From: a virus | Virus record (IMG/VR): IMGVR_UViG_3300022752_000126 | Coordinates: 1-45,158 of that record | DNA length: 45,158 nucleotides | Reading direction: 5' to 3' (one strand) | Part shown: positions 1-8,122 of the stretch, one piece after another | How the letters are laid out: each line of letters opens with the position of its first letter | How positions within the stretch are numbered: the stretch's first letter is position 1 | Translations under genes and position numbers: made by a program | Notes under the pieces: model-generated | What the model saw: only the letters and a program-made list of their open reading frames with translations | What the model was told of the DNA's origin: nothing | The model's database searches: none

Positions 1-1008
1 TATTCTTATCCTTTTAATAGAACATGGGAAGAATTAATAACAGACGATTTATATTATGATCAAACAAATAAGTATATTCAAATTAAAAAAGGCGAAACTT
101 TTGATAGCAAAACAGTTATATTGACAGATACTATATATTTACCAGCGGCGACAATTATGGATTCTTCAAAAATAGAATGGTTTGGGGATAACGGGGTAAC
201 TGTTCAAACCAGCACAGACGGAATAAACTATAGCACATGTGTAAATGGAGAATCTATTCCACAATACAAAAGTTCACAATTTAGTAGCAGTAAGGTTTTA
301 AATATAAAAATAATAATGTCTTCTGGAAACATATCTAAATATCTACCAAAATTATATAATTTAGACATTAGTTTTTATAATAATCAAATAATGTATTCTA
401 AAAATGGATCAAGCTATTTATCAAAAATTCAAGGCTTAGATTTTTATCTAGGTAAAGATGCGTATTCAATTGTAAACAGAGATCCAAGAAATGGAGTGCT
501 AGTTCCAGAAAACTCTGGATTTAAAATTAATCTTTCCGAATTAAAACAGTCTATAGAATTTTTTTACACCCCTTATTCTTTAAGCAAAAGCCTACTTATT
601 AGCTCTATTGTAAGCGGGACAGGGACAGCTAGCGAATATTCATGGAATACAAATGGGTCAATTAATAAAACAAATATAGCCTCTATATATGTTAATGGGG
701 TAGATGTATCTGCCCAAACCCTAATATCTAATATATTTAAGGTAAATGATATACACCATGTCGTTATTAATTTTACAGCTCCAATATATGGGGCAGTTAC
801 AGTAAATTACAAATCCTCTGGATCAGTTAAATCTTTATATCAATATATATCATTTTATAAAAAATTGCTAGACTATAATAAGATTATTAATCATTATGAT
901 TTATATACCTCTAGGCAGTCCTATCAAACCAGCGGATCTTCCATAACCTTGTCCGAAAATTCAGTAAACCTATATAATAATGACTGGCTTGTGATACAAA
1001 ACTCATAA
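1..1008 (+). CDS. Partial LamG-like tail fiber or minor tail protein, 5' end outside window
   Basis: The frame is open from the first base to the TAA at 1006-1008 (335 codons), so the gene starts upstream of the window; a TTG at 121 is only an internal leucine. The sequence is beta-rich and Ser/Asn/Tyr-rich with no catalytic motif. The stretch around 685-800 (IASIYVNGVDVS, then HHVVINF) and the end (ISFYKKLLDYNKIINHYDLY) match the usual pattern of concanavalin/LamG-like jelly rolls in phage adhesins. The first part may be a discoidin-like domain. A role in host-surface binding is inferred from family and position. A promoter for the next gene follows directly. Confidence 0.7.
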   Translation, partial: YSYPFNRTWEELITDDLYYDQTNKYIQIKKGETFDSKTVILTDTIYLPAATIMDSSKIEWFGDNGVTVQTSTDGINYSTCVNGESIPQYKSSQFSSSKVLNIKIIMSSGNISKYLPKLYNLDISFYNNQIMYSKNGSSYLSKIQGLDFYLGKDAYSIVNRDPRNGVLVPENSGFKINLSELKQSIEFFYTPYSLSKSLLISSIVSGTGTASEYSWNTNGSINKTNIASIYVNGVDVSAQTLISNIFKVNDIHHVVINFTAPIYGAVTVNYKSSGSVKSLYQYISFYKKLLDYNKIINHYDLYTSRQSYQTSGSSITLSENSVNLYNNDWLVIQNS

Positions 1009-1011
1009 TCC

Positions 1012-1028
1012 TGTCAATTGTCTTGACA
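1012..1028. repeat. Inverted repeat TGTCAA-N5-TTGACA
   Basis: Six-base inverted arms at 1012-1017 and 1023-1028 with a 5-nt centre lie just after the stop of the fiber gene and upstream of the promoter of the 1072 gene. The right arm equals a consensus -35 hexamer but is 28 nt from the recognisable -10 box, too far to pair with it. It could be an operator or a small hairpin. No T-run follows, so it is not a typical terminator. Confidence 0.35.
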
Positions 1029-1053
1029 AAATATGGACTTTAACCACAAGTAA

Positions 1054-1062
1054 TGGTAGAAT
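1054..1062 (+). promoter_or_regulatory. Extended -10 promoter TGGTAGAAT upstream of the 1072 gene
   Basis: The TGnTAGAAT box fits the extended -10 pattern seen in other gaps of this window. It ends 9 nt before the ATG at 1072, so the transcript would have almost no leader. No ribosome binding site precedes that ATG. No -35 is correctly spaced. Confidence 0.5.
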
Positions 1063-1071
1063 TAATACCTA

Positions 1072-1407
1072 ATGGATATTAAAAATGTTAATCAAAAAGT
1101 AATAGAGGAAACAACTCTAGGAATATACGTATGGGAAATGCCAGACGGAAGATGGATTGGCGATGACGATGGAAACTTTTTATCAATAACAGCTAAAAAA
1201 GGTAACCGATCAAAGATAGATTTGTTGGCTAGAGAAGTAAGATCATTTGGAATATATGAGGGTCAGCCTAAATTTTTATCAGGTAGACGTAAAATTGATG
1301 ACGAAGAGTTTGAACACCAAAAACAAAGATTAGAGTGGGGCTTAACACCAGATCCACTAGACATTGGCGTGTACAAAGATTCAATTAAAAATGGAGGAAA
1401 GCCTTAA
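1072..1407 (+). CDS. Conserved-type phage protein upstream of portal, unknown function
   Basis: 111 aa, mixed charge, no membrane segment or signal peptide. The N-terminal half (YVWEMPDGRWIGDDDGNF, residues 18-36) looks like a small beta domain that opens with aromatic residues. The C-terminal half is basic and helical. It starts at an ATG with no ribosome binding site, 9 nt after a -10 box, so it is a candidate for leaderless translation. The stop overlaps the portal start by one base (TAATG), which suggests co-translation with the portal and a packaging or head-assembly accessory role. I do not recognise a family. Confidence 0.75.
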   Translation: MDIKNVNQKVIEETTLGIYVWEMPDGRWIGDDDGNFLSITAKKGNRSKIDLLAREVRSFGIYEGQPKFLSGRRKIDDEEFEHQKQRLEWGLTPDPLDIGVYKDSIKNGGKP

Positions 1408-2993
1408 TGGAATTTATTAATGATGACACAGAGTTTGTTCAAAATATAGATATATCAAATTCTGCTGATTGGGTAAGATTTAATAGCAAAGAAGCTGCAA
1501 TAGACAATGACCCATTTAATATCGGAGAATCAGAATTAAAAAAGGTTAATGGACTTAGCACTAATTTTAGACGAAAAATGTCTAGAGAGTTTTCAAAAAG
1601 ATTTATTGGTCAAGACGGAACTGGAACTCAACAAAATTTATTGCAACAAGCAGTTACTGGATATGCAATGTTCGACTTGGTCGAACCAGTTTATAACTTA
1701 GAATACCTTTCAAAAATTTATGAAATATCACCGTATAATTACGCAGCAATTAATGCAAAGGTTGCAAATATTGTAGGTCTTGGATACACATTTGTAGAAA
1801 CTAAAAAAGCAAACGATGCACTAGACAACATTTCAGATGAAAAGCAATTAGATAGGGCACGTAGAAAATTAAATAAACTTCGTCAAGATTTAGATTATTG
1901 GCTAGAAGAAACAAACGAAGAAGAAACATTTACAGAAACATTAATTAAAGCCTACACAGACCTAGAAGCTACGGGAAATGGTTTTATTGAAATTAGTAGA
2001 ACTACTGCAGGCAACATAGGATACATAGGACACATCCCAGCAAAGACTATGCGTGTTCGTCGTTTGCGTGATGGATTTATTCAATTACTATACGGCAAGG
2101 CTGTATATTTTAGAAACTTTGGAGATCAAGAAACTCCTAACCCAATAGCGGATGGAACAGACAGGCCAAATGAAATTATTCATTTAAAGAAATATACCCC
2201 AATGAATAACTATTATGGCTTACCAGATATAGTCGCAGCACAAACATCAATGGCTGGAAACGAATTTGCTGGCAAATATAACTTAGATTATTTTGAAAAT
2301 AAAGCAGTGCCAAGATATGTTATTACAGTAAAGGGAGCAAAGCTTTCTCCAGAGTCAGAGCGTAAATTGCTTGAGTTTTTTCAAGTAGGACTAAAAGGAA
2401 AGAATCATAGATCCTTATATGTACCTCTTCCACCAGACAGCCCAGACTCAAAAGTTGAATTTAAAATGGAACCAATTGAGGCAAGCTCTCAAGAGTCTTC
2501 ATTTAATGTCTATAGAAAAGCAAATAGAGACGAAATATTATTAGCCCATAGAGTTCCTATTAATAAAATAGGAGTCCCAGAGGGAATTAGTTTAGCATCA
2601 GCAAGAGATGCAGATAAAATGTTTAAAGAACAAGTATGCCGCCCAGCGCAGGATATTTTAGAAAAGAAATTAAATAGAATTATTTCTGAAAAAACAGATG
2701 CTTTAATTCTTAAATTTAATGAATTAACTCTGACCGACGAAGATACTCAATCTAAAATTGATGAGCGATATTTAAGAATGCAAGTAATTACCCCAAATGA
2801 AGTTAGAATTAGAAAGGGCATGGTTCCTAGGGATGGCGGAGATGATGTCGTTGATTTAAAAGCACAGGGAGCGGCAGAGCAAAGAGCCCAGGCTGGTAAT
2901 TCAAGACAAAGAACTCAGGAGAGATCTGCAAATTCCCCCGATATTTCTGGGGAGGCCAGAAATCCAAAAGGTGAGGGTAGAACCACAGCTTAA
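1407..2993 (+). CDS. Portal protein (PBSX/HK97-like)
   Basis: 528 aa, the usual size for PBSX-type portals. Portal proteins form the dodecameric ring at the head vertex through which DNA is packaged and to which the connector binds. Family-like features are the LIKAYTDLEATGNGFIEI segment near residue 175, the tract around PNEIIHLKKYTPMNNYYGLPD (about residues 254-274), and a conserved ENKAVPRYVI segment followed by a SSFNVYRKANRDEILLAHRVP segment near residues 365-385. A charged, disordered C-terminal tail of about 40 residues ends the protein. The gene is followed by a weak terminator and the protease/scaffold gene, the standard head-module order. Confidence 0.92.
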   Translation: MEFINDDTEFVQNIDISNSADWVRFNSKEAAIDNDPFNIGESELKKVNGLSTNFRRKMSREFSKRFIGQDGTGTQQNLLQQAVTGYAMFDLVEPVYNLEYLSKIYEISPYNYAAINAKVANIVGLGYTFVETKKANDALDNISDEKQLDRARRKLNKLRQDLDYWLEETNEEETFTETLIKAYTDLEATGNGFIEISRTTAGNIGYIGHIPAKTMRVRRLRDGFIQLLYGKAVYFRNFGDQETPNPIADGTDRPNEIIHLKKYTPMNNYYGLPDIVAAQTSMAGNEFAGKYNLDYFENKAVPRYVITVKGAKLSPESERKLLEFFQVGLKGKNHRSLYVPLPPDSPDSKVEFKMEPIEASSQESSFNVYRKANRDEILLAHRVPINKIGVPEGISLASARDADKMFKEQVCRPAQDILEKKLNRIISEKTDALILKFNELTLTDEDTQSKIDERYLRMQVITPNEVRIRKGMVPRDGGDDVVDLKAQGAAEQRAQAGNSRQRTQERSANSPDISGEARNPKGEGRTTA

Positions 2994-2998
2994 TTATT

Positions 2999-3022
2999 AG
3001 GCAACTAGTTATTTGCCTTTTT
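2999..3022 (+). terminator. Short intrinsic terminator after portal
   Basis: Arms AGGCAA (2999-3004) and TTGCCT (3013-3018) enclose an 8-nt loop, and a run of T (3018-3022) follows. The stem is only 6 bp, so termination would be partial. It lies just downstream of the portal stop and argues against a translation start at the TTG at 3013, which sits inside the hairpin. Confidence 0.45.
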
Positions 3023-3048
3023 ATGTATACAAAGATAAAATTAAGCAT

Positions 3049-4353
3049 ATGAATATCGAAAAATCTTATTGGTCCAGTAATGGCGATGATATTAGTTTAT
3101 CTATTCCTTTCACAAAAGTTAATCGTGAAAAGAGAACAGTTTCTGGTTTTGCAACACTAGACAACATTGATCAAACAGGAGATGTTGTAACCGCAGAGGC
3201 AAGCTTAAAAGCTTTTGAAGGTTTTAGAGGCAATATCAGAGAAATGCATTCATCCAATGCAGTTGGTAAAATGGTTTCATTTAAACCAGAAACTTATTAC
3301 GATACAAAATCAGGTGAATTTTATAATGGAGTATATGTAGATGCATACATATCAAAAGGCGCACAGGATACCTGGGAAAAGGTTTTAGACGGAACTCTTC
3401 AAGGATTTTCCATTGGCGGAAAGATTGTAGATTCAGAAAACGAAGTAAATAAATCCACAGGAAATCCAGTAAGATTTATTAAAGAATACTCATTGATAGA
3501 ACTATCAGTTGTAGATTCACCAGCAAATGAATTATGTAATATTTTATCTATTCAAAAAATGAATGGACAATTAATTTTTAAAGGAATAGCAGCAGATACC
3601 ATTACGGAAAATATTTTTTATTGTGAAGATAGTGATTCCGTATTTATGTCAACAGAAGCAACCTATACCTCACCAGTAACTGGCAAACTAGCAAGTTTAA
3701 TTGGCTGGGTAGAAACTAACGATGTTAACAAAGCAAAAGAAATAGATAAAATTCTTGCTTCATTTAAGAAGTCAAGATTTACGTTGCCTGAAACACAAAT
3801 AGCAAAACAGGCAAACGCAAAAGGAGGTAATGAAGTGTCAGAAAACACAGAAACAGTAGCAGTTGAAGAAACTGCTCCAGTAGAAGTTTCAATCGCTGCA
3901 GAAGCAGTAATTGAAAAAGCTGTTACAGAAGATGTAGTAGCAGATGCTTCTGCCGAAATCGTTGAAAAAGCAGCAGACGTCTCAGAAGTCGTCGTTGATG
4001 AACCTGATTTTGCAAAAATGTTAGGTGACCTAAAAGGCTTTTTTTCAGAAACTCTAAGCAAGGCTTCAGAAGCAAATGCAGCACAAGTTACAACTATTAA
4101 AGAAACAGTTGAATCTTTTAGCAAGAGCGTAGAAACCAGAATCTCAGAGTTGGCAGAACAACACTCAGAACTCAACAAAACTGTTGAGAACATCAAAAAC
4201 ACAATTGATGGTGTAGAAAAACGTGTCGATGCAGTAGAATCAGAGACTGCAATTAAGAAGTCCTCAGACCTTGGCGGGTCTCAGGAAGTAAAAATCCAAA
4301 AATCAAAATGGAATGGTTCTTTCCTCGGTTCCGTAAACGAACTATTTAAATAA
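3049..4353 (+). CDS. Prohead protease (XkdF/S78-like) fused to scaffold domain
   Basis: 434 aa from the ATG at 3049. A TTG at 3013 also opens the frame but sits in the terminator hairpin. Residues ~25-170 resemble the XkdF-like serine protease family: VSGFATLDNIDQTGDVV near residue 31, a candidate catalytic His in REMHSSNAVGKM (H67), Ser in LQGFSIGGKI (S121) and the family-like YSLIELSVVDSPAN end. Residues ~260-410 are acidic, Ala/Val/Glu-rich and then heptad-like (coiled coil), as in scaffolding proteins. The protein is therefore a protease-scaffold fusion that would cleave itself and possibly the capsid during head maturation. A nested start at 3835 could give free scaffold. Confidence 0.85.
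   Translation: MNIEKSYWSSNGDDISLSIPFTKVNREKRTVSGFATLDNIDQTGDVVTAEASLKAFEGFRGNIREMHSSNAVGKMVSFKPETYYDTKSGEFYNGVYVDAYISKGAQDTWEKVLDGTLQGFSIGGKIVDSENEVNKSTGNPVRFIKEYSLIELSVVDSPANELCNILSIQKMNGQLIFKGIAADTITENIFYCEDSDSVFMSTEATYTSPVTGKLASLIGWVETNDVNKAKEIDKILASFKKSRFTLPETQIAKQANAKGGNEVSENTETVAVEETAPVEVSIAAEAVIEKAVTEDVVADASAEIVEKAADVSEVVVDEPDFAKMLGDLKGFFSETLSKASEANAAQVTTIKETVESFSKSVETRISELAEQHSELNKTVENIKNTIDGVEKRVDAVESETAIKKSSDLGGSQEVKIQKSKWNGSFLGSVNELFK
3821..3834 (+). promoter_or_regulatory. Strong internal ribosome binding site for nested scaffold
   Basis: AAGGAGGT at 3821-3828 is one of the best Shine-Dalgarno sequences in the window. It lies inside the protease gene, 6 nt before an in-frame GTG at 3835. 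Confidence 0.65.
3835..4353 (+). CDS. Nested in-frame scaffolding protein
   Basis: An in-frame GTG at 3835, preceded by AAGGAGGT with 6-nt spacing, would give a 172-aa protein identical to the C-terminal part of the protease polypeptide. It begins MSENTETVAVEE. The predicted product is acidic and Ala/Val/Glu-rich, then a long heptad-like helix (about residues 60-140), which is typical of capsid scaffolds. The arrangement copies lambda C/Nu3, where the scaffold is translated from inside the protease gene. An ATG at 3830 in another frame reads only nine codons and is unlikely to be used. Function is inferred from composition, position before the capsid gene and the lambda precedent. Confidence 0.6.
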   Translation: MSENTETVAVEETAPVEVSIAAEAVIEKAVTEDVVADASAEIVEKAADVSEVVVDEPDFAKMLGDLKGFFSETLSKASEANAAQVTTIKETVESFSKSVETRISELAEQHSELNKTVENIKNTIDGVEKRVDAVESETAIKKSSDLGGSQEVKIQKSKWNGSFLGSVNELFK

Positions 4354-4371
4354 AGGGTAGGTAAATAAATT

Positions 4372-5424
4372 ATGAGCAATGAATTATTAGAAAAGGCAAT
4401 TGCAACTGGCACAACAGCCGTAGGCACTTTCGCTTCAACAACTGGAGGAGATGGAATTCACACAGGGTCAGAAAATGGCAATGGTGGATTACTTAATCCA
4501 GAACAATCAGCTCGATTTCTAGACTACATGTTCGACGCAACCGTAATTGGTAAAGTCGCACGTACCGTTAGAATGAAATCTGATACAACTGAAATTGATC
4601 GCATGGGCGTAGGCGAAAAGCTTATGAAACTTGCGACAGAAGGAGATAACGCAAACAGTGGTAACGCTGCTGTGACATTCTCAAAAATTTCTTTGACAAC
4701 AAAGAAGTTACGCCTAGATTGGGAACTTTCAACTGAGTCTCTAGAAGACAACATTGAAGGTGCAGATCTAGAAGATCATATTGCACGTCTGATGGCAACA
4801 CAGGCTGGTAACGATATTGAAGATTTGGTTCTTAACGGAAACACATCTCTATCATCTGATCAACTTTACAAGGCATTTGACGGAACAGTTAAGCTTGCAA
4901 AAGCAAACGGTCACGTAGTAGATGCTGGTGGAGCTGCAATTACTCGTGCTGTATTTAACAGCGCTTTGAAAGCACTTCCACGTAAGTACAAGCAACGTCG
5001 TACAGACCTTCGCTTCTTGTCAGGTTCAAACTTGATTCAAGATTACTTATACTCAACTTCACAAAATATCCAAAACGTTAACCCACAAGATATTGCCTCT
5101 GGCATTATCCGTGGTGAGGTAGCACCTGTATCTGGCCCAGCTGGATACGTAGCTCCATACGCATTTGGTATTCCAATCGTTGAAGTTCCATTACTAAGTG
5201 AGACACAAACTGGCTCATACTCAGGAGCAACAGGATCACACGGTGACGTACACTTGACATTCCCAAATAACGTAGTTATTGGTATCAAGCGTGATGTAAC
5301 TGTATACCGATTCTTCTGGCCAAAGAAGGACTCAATCGAGTACACAATGTATACTCGTGTTGGCGTTCAAATTGAGCAAGCAGATGCTTGGGTAGTAGTA
5401 AAGAACGTTAAGATTGCTTCCTAA
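4372..5424 (+). CDS. Major capsid protein (HK97-fold type)
   Basis: 350 aa. Position directly after protease/scaffold, length and character fit an HK97-fold major capsid protein: a Gly/Thr-rich N-terminal arm (residues ~12-40), then LLNPEQSARFLDYMFDATVI, a long helix at ~120-145 (LEDNIEGADLEDHIARLMAT), and a C-terminal beta segment (FPNNVVIGIKRDVTVYRFF). Arginine codons are almost all CGN here, while most neighbours use AGA, as expected of a highly expressed gene. It is preceded by a Shine-Dalgarno-like AGGGTAGG and followed by a strong terminator. I do not see a clear maturation cleavage site. Confidence 0.9.
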   Translation: MSNELLEKAIATGTTAVGTFASTTGGDGIHTGSENGNGGLLNPEQSARFLDYMFDATVIGKVARTVRMKSDTTEIDRMGVGEKLMKLATEGDNANSGNAAVTFSKISLTTKKLRLDWELSTESLEDNIEGADLEDHIARLMATQAGNDIEDLVLNGNTSLSSDQLYKAFDGTVKLAKANGHVVDAGGAAITRAVFNSALKALPRKYKQRRTDLRFLSGSNLIQDYLYSTSQNIQNVNPQDIASGIIRGEVAPVSGPAGYVAPYAFGIPIVEVPLLSETQTGSYSGATGSHGDVHLTFPNNVVIGIKRDVTVYRFFWPKKDSIEYTMYTRVGVQIEQADAWVVVKNVKIAS

Positions 5425-5442
5425 TTAGGAATTAATCTAAAT

Positions 5443-5473
5443 AAAGGCCCCCAATTAATTTTGGGGGCTTTTC
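5443..5473 (+). terminator. Intrinsic terminator after major capsid gene
   Basis: GCCCCCAA (5447-5454) pairs with TTGGGGGC (5461-5468) across a TTAATT loop, extended by A/T pairs, and TTTT follows (5469-5472). It is almost identical to the terminator after the tail tube gene at 9481. Confidence 0.88.
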
Positions 5474-5488
5474 ATTTGAATTTAGTAA

Positions 5489-5497
5489 TGATATAAT
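5489..5497 (+). promoter_or_regulatory. Extended -10 promoter TGATATAAT
   Basis: A perfect extended -10 lies right after the capsid terminator. The -35 region is weak (TTTTCA at 5469-5474, 17-nt spacing). Transcription would start near 5504 and reach the AAGGAG ribosome binding site of the 5523 gene. The same box is found before 9567, 20715, 33394 and 37946. Confidence 0.72.
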
Positions 5498-5522
5498 TAA
5501 ATAACTAGACTAAGGAGAATAT

Positions 5523-5918
5523 ATGTCATTTGAGACATTAAAACTATCTGAGATTAAAAAAATAGCCGAAGACTTTGGCGTAGATATACAAGCACTAAAA
5601 AGTAAGAACGATATTATTGCATCGCTAGCTGAAGAAGGCGTGACTTGGTCAATATACCAAAAGACCATTAAAGACATAGAAGATGCTGCAGAAGAGATTG
5701 AAGTTTTACCAAGGCTTAACGCTAAAAAGAATCAAGATAAAGATTCAGTTTTAGTTAGAATGGAAAGAGCAAATCATAGATACGACACTATGGGATTTAC
5801 ATTTACAAGTACACACCCATTTGTAGCAATGTCTGAAGATCAGGCTCAAGAAATTTTTAATAAGGAGGAAGGTTTTAGATTAGCCACACCAAAGGAAGTT
5901 CAAGACTTCTATAACTAA
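5523..5918 (+). CDS. SAP-like-domain head/neck protein, unknown role
   Basis: 131 aa. Residues ~5-37 (LKLSEIKKIAEDFGVDI through IIASLAEEGVTW) look like a two-helix SAP/LEM-type domain. The rest includes a short beta segment (VLVRMERANHRYDTMGFTF) ending in a helix. It has its own extended -10 promoter and an AAGGAG ribosome binding site with 5-nt spacing. Proteins of this kind often sit between capsid and connector genes and are usually unassigned. A minor head or neck role is inferred from position only. Confidence 0.7.
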   Translation: MSFETLKLSEIKKIAEDFGVDIQALKSKNDIIASLAEEGVTWSIYQKTIKDIEDAAEEIEVLPRLNAKKNQDKDSVLVRMERANHRYDTMGFTFTSTHPFVAMSEDQAQEIFNKEEGFRLATPKEVQDFYN

Positions 5919-5932
5919 TCTAAGCCTATAAC

Positions 5933-6919
5933 ATGGCCGAGATATACAAAAACACAATAACACCAGTAAAGACCAAAATATTTTGGGGTGGCGAAATTGT
6001 AAATGCTGATAATGATTTAGTACAAGCAGTTGTTTATGATATAACTGAAGACCCAACAGTTGTCCCAGCAATAAACCCAACAATTGCAATAAGTTCATCA
6101 ACGGCTACTAAAATTGAAACTGATAACGGGTCATATCAATTAGTTTTATCTACATTCTATACCAATAGAACTAGAAAATTTAAAATTATATGGAGTTATC
6201 AAATTGGTGGACTAAATGGTCAACATACAACATATGTTGATGTAGTAACTCCATATGTTTCACTTGAAGAGGTAATAGAAGATTTATCTCTAGGATCCGA
6301 TGCTAATGATCCAAATAATAAAACATACCATGAACTAAGGATGGCAGAGAAATATGCTAGAAAAATAGTTGAATATTATACTGGACAAAAATTTTATTTG
6401 CATGATGATAAATTTACAATTATAGGAAATGATTCAGACACACTTGCACTTTCTTATAAAATAAATAGCTTACACACTTTACATGCTAATAATCAATTAT
6501 TAATAGATAATTTAAATGATATTAATTATTTAGGCTATGCATTAGAGCCTACAGCAAGTGGATTTGGAATTAAAATAAATCAATCATCTTTTGTAGACAA
6601 TACCGTATATGTTGCAAACGGAATGCTTCCTCCATCAATAAGCGATATAAACCCAAACATATTTAGAAGAGGACATTCTTATGATGTGTATGCAAGATTT
6701 GGTTGGGAACATGTCCCAGATGATGTAGAGCAAGCAACAATTGAAATTATGAAATCTTATTTTGCTAAAGACCGAATGTGGAGAGATAGGTATGTAAATA
6801 AAATATCAACAACAGATTGGGATTTTCAGTATACATCAGACGCTTTTAGTGGAACTGGTTCTGCATATTCTGATAAATTACTTCTGGATTATGTTGTTAC
6901 ACAAATGGTAATAGTTTAA
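5933..6919 (+). CDS. Head-tail connector/adaptor with N-terminal Ig-like domain
   Basis: 328 aa. Residues ~1-105 are a beta-rich segment resembling an Ig-like domain (KIFWGGEIVNADNDLVQAVV and following strands). From about residue 109 (VSLEEVIEDLSLG) the sequence becomes helical with RMAEKYARKIVEYYTGQKFY, the pattern of gp6/gp15-type head-tail adaptors, whose subunits bind below the portal ring. Near the C-terminus, VPDDVEQATIEIMKSYFAKDR fits a final adaptor helix. The stop overlaps the next start by one base. Assignment rests on order and fold-like features, not on a catalytic motif. Confidence 0.7.
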   Translation: MAEIYKNTITPVKTKIFWGGEIVNADNDLVQAVVYDITEDPTVVPAINPTIAISSSTATKIETDNGSYQLVLSTFYTNRTRKFKIIWSYQIGGLNGQHTTYVDVVTPYVSLEEVIEDLSLGSDANDPNNKTYHELRMAEKYARKIVEYYTGQKFYLHDDKFTIIGNDSDTLALSYKINSLHTLHANNQLLIDNLNDINYLGYALEPTASGFGIKINQSSFVDNTVYVANGMLPPSISDINPNIFRRGHSYDVYARFGWEHVPDDVEQATIEIMKSYFAKDRMWRDRYVNKISTTDWDFQYTSDAFSGTGSAYSDKLLLDYVVTQMVIV

Positions 6920-7344
6920 TGTTTGATATTACAGACGGGTTTATGGCGATGGCTTTAGACGTATATAAACAGCAGGACGAGCAAGATGCCAATACTGGTG
7001 TTATTAAAAGACAATTTATGTACTATAAAACAATGCCATGTCATGCCCGTGGTGTAATAAGTAAAAGCACTGCAAGAAATATAGATAGACAAACATTTTC
7101 AAATAAATATTTAAATGAACAATATATTGAAGTTAGAACAAAAGAAAAACTTACTCCAAGAGAAAAAATTGGGAATGTTTGTGATTCTAACGGTAACTCA
7201 ATATGGAATGAATTAGATTATCCACAAGAGACCCCAACAATATTTGAAGTAATTGGAACAACTCCAATCTCAGATCCATTTGGTAATATTCTTGGATATA
7301 ATAGTTCATTAAAGAGATCGGAGAATCAGCAAATTGGAATCTAA
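6919..7344 (+). CDS. Probable head closure protein
   Basis: 141 aa, beta-rich, in the slot where siphoviruses carry the head closure (stopper) protein, which closes the connector after DNA packaging. It starts on a TAATG overlap with the adaptor gene and ends 11 nt into the next gene. A segment YIEVRTKEKLTPREKIGNV (about residues 73-91) resembles the loop-rich barrel of such stoppers, where a coordinate or format change is often described in minor-head families. No residue-level signature is available, so the call depends mainly on gene order. Confidence 0.55.
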   Translation: MFDITDGFMAMALDVYKQQDEQDANTGVIKRQFMYYKTMPCHARGVISKSTARNIDRQTFSNKYLNEQYIEVRTKEKLTPREKIGNVCDSNGNSIWNELDYPQETPTIFEVIGTTPISDPFGNILGYNSSLKRSENQQIGI

Positions 7345-8122
7345 CGTAATGCTTCTCCAAGCCGCCTCTGGTCTTGAAAGACTAATGTATAATAAAAATC
7401 CCAAGGGTGCTATTAATGACAGCAACGTAGCCCAGATATCAGCAGCCTTATATTACCAAGCTAATGTAATAGCCAAACTAAGCAATAGCAAAAAGTTTAA
7501 AAATTCTTTTAAAAAAATAGTATTTACTCAAATAGAAAAAGATTTTGGAAATTATATAGATGCTCAGGCAAGAACAAAGCCTAAATCATTTCACCATGTA
7601 TATGAATGGAAAAAGTCTGGAAATAAGAATGCTAGATTATTTAAATTAACATCTATAGATTCTGAAGGAATATCTTTTAAAATTGATTTTGAATTTCTTC
7701 TATCTAAATCATTAGTTCCATCATCAAATAGTAAGCGTAGACATGTATTTGCAGCAAAAGCTTCTATCATGGAAGCTGGCATGCCTCTTAAAATTGCTCC
7801 ACGCCATTCTGAGAGGTTAGTATTTGAAGTTGATGGTAATACAGTGTTTATGCCTAAAGGTGCCTCAGTGACCGTTAAAAGGCCAGGAGGAACTAGTGTA
7901 ATGAATCAATTTAAATTACAATATTCAAGATTCTTTAGCGGGGAATTAGTAAACAGCTCTATTAAAAAATCTGGATTTAAAGAACTATTTAATTCAGAGT
8001 CACTAAGGGCTCTAAGAATTCCAGCCACAATCAGAACAGTTAAGTACTCATTTTCTCCAAATTTAATTAGATCAATGGCGGACGCAGCATCAGAAAAAGC
8101 ATTTGGAGCGTCAATGATATGA
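7334..8122 (+). CDS. Probable HK97 gp10-like neck / tail completion protein
   Basis: 262 aa from a TTG at 7334, preceded by GGAGA about 10 nt upstream; an ATG at 7349 is an alternative start. The N-terminal half is helical and lysine-rich, and the middle (HVFAAKASIMEAGMPLKIAPRHSERLVF, written here only to locate residues ~138-165) is a beta segment often seen in minor tail/neck proteins. It overlaps the previous gene by 11 nt and the next by 4 nt (ATGA). Order after head closure and before tail terminator supports a gp10-like or tail-completion role. Confidence 0.5.
   Translation: MESNVMLLQAASGLERLMYNKNPKGAINDSNVAQISAALYYQANVIAKLSNSKKFKNSFKKIVFTQIEKDFGNYIDAQARTKPKSFHHVYEWKKSGNKNARLFKLTSIDSEGISFKIDFEFLLSKSLVPSSNSKRRHVFAAKASIMEAGMPLKIAPRHSERLVFEVDGNTVFMPKGASVTVKRPGGTSVMNQFKLQYSRFFSGELVNSSIKKSGFKELFNSESLRALRIPATIRTVKYSFSPNLIRSMADAASEKAFGASMI

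Noticed and set aside
121-1008. TTG start at 121 for the first gene
   Set aside because: The same frame is open back to base 1, so the gene most likely starts upstream of the window.
3013-3048. TTG at 3013 as protease start
   Set aside because: It falls in a terminator hairpin and adds twelve residues with no family match; the ATG at 3049 is a better start.
3663-4202. 179-residue reverse-strand reading frame
   Set aside because: It lies opposite the Ala/Glu-rich scaffold region, has Ser/Thr-rich composition typical of a complementary shadow, and no ribosome binding site.
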